Origin: Numida meleagris
Taxonomy: Eukaryota > Chordata > Aves > Galliformes > Numididae
Length of the DNA: 64,000 nt
NCBI RefSeq assembly: GCF_002078875.1
Contig: NC_034438.1
Span: forward strand, 65,735,404 to 65,799,403
Reading direction: 5' to 3'
The position numbers were made by a program, and so were the translations under genes. The number at the start of each line of letters is the position of its first letter. Position 1 is the stretch's first letter. The notes under the pieces are model-generated. The model saw nothing but the letters and a program-made list of their open reading frames with translations, was not told the origin of the DNA and did not search any database. Below, one piece after another: positions 63,266-64,000 of this stretch.

Positions 63266-64000
63266 TCAAGATGCTTTGGATGACAAAAGTGGCCTCCAAA
63301 GGCCAAAGAAGGACCAAAATAGAAGGGATTTGTTTCTTCTGTGTGTACAAGTGAAAACAACAAGCAGCAGGCTGTACTGAACTGTGGTTAATTTCTTTCA
63401 CATCCTGAGATGGAAAGGAGCCAATGAACATTTGGATAGTAAATGCTGAGCTACTCAGTAAAGCATTGGCTAGGACCTAATCTTAAACCATAATAAAAGA
63501 TCCTATCAAAAGATAAACAAATGAAAATGAGTGCACAGAATTTCAAATATCAGTGCCTCTTTGTCCTTGACTCTCCCCATGTGGATTGTTTCCATTGGGT
63601 ACGTGTCGCCATTTTTCTGTCAGCACCACACCTCTGAGCCTCCTTGAGCAATGTTAATCCTATGTTTCCCCCAGGATGTCTGTGAAAGCCTCCACTTGTT
63701 AAACTATTTCTGGGAATTCTAAGCACACTCATATCATTTGTGCCCTATCTGAAGCTGTTTGCCAAGTTGTAGCTGTTCTGTAACAACCTTCCTTCTTCTT
63801 CTGTTCAAGGTGCATGGCAATTACAGTAACATTGTTCTTAGATAATTAGCCAGAGACTCTCCTCTCATCTAAGTCCACATTTTTTTAAGTTTTCACTTAC
63901 TGGAGTACTTCAGGTATAATACAGAAATATTTTGTGTACATGCCACCATACACAAAACCAAAAGCAGAGATTCTTGGCTAGTTTGTAAGAGCTTTATATA
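63266..64000. other. Intergenic, nothing recognised
   Basis: Unique-looking AT-rich sequence to the window edge. Confidence 0.5.

Noticed and set aside
1..64000. CRISPR arrays, operons, prophage, tRNA or rRNA genes, retroviral LTRs
   Set aside because: None seen. The window is vertebrate nuclear DNA, no cloverleaf or rRNA signature was noticed, and no paired LTR structure was found by eye.

Overview
This 64 kb window looks like vertebrate nuclear DNA from a bird, most likely a galliform such as chicken. The evidence is one intron-rich gene of vertebrate type with a CpG-island promoter, many old fragments of CR1 retrotransposons (the main avian LINE) in both orientations, and three copies of a mariner DNA transposon matching the chicken Galluhop/Mariner1_GG family. 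Human UGCG lies in 9q31, a region that corresponds to the avian Z chromosome, so a Z location is a reasonable inference that the window alone cannot prove.

The one protein-coding gene I can support is UGCG (UDP-glucose ceramide glucosyltransferase) on the minus strand. All nine coding exons were located between 34219 (start codon) and 8738 (stop codon). Every intron has GT-AG ends, and the exons add up to 1185 coding bases (394 codons plus stop), the family's usual length. A GC-rich, TATA-less CpG-island promoter surrounds exon 1 (about 33.9-34.62 kb). The 3' UTR runs down to a probable poly(A) signal near 6490. Intron 1 is about 16 kb and carries CR1 debris; introns 2-8 are mostly repeat-free by eye.

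Layout: 1-6.5 kb is the flank downstream of UGCG, with two CR1 remnants, a 112-bp tandem duplication and one weak candidate exon. 6.5-34.5 kb is UGCG. 34.6-64 kb is the upstream intergenic region with no recognisable gene. It holds CR1 fragments (37.5-38.6, 40.8, 45.3-46.4, 58.9-59.1 and 63.2 kb), three Galluhop copies (47.6-48.2, 55.7-56.1 and 61.8-62.1 kb), a 300-bp direct duplication (54.7 and 56.6 kb), a strong short hairpin (36.83 kb) and simple repeats.

I found no clearly new biological system. The observations most worth a second look are the identical internal deletion in two Galluhop copies (a MITE-like subfamily), the nearly identical 300-bp direct duplication flanking one of them, and the near-perfect hairpin at 36.83 kb. 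All identifications are by eye, with no database search.
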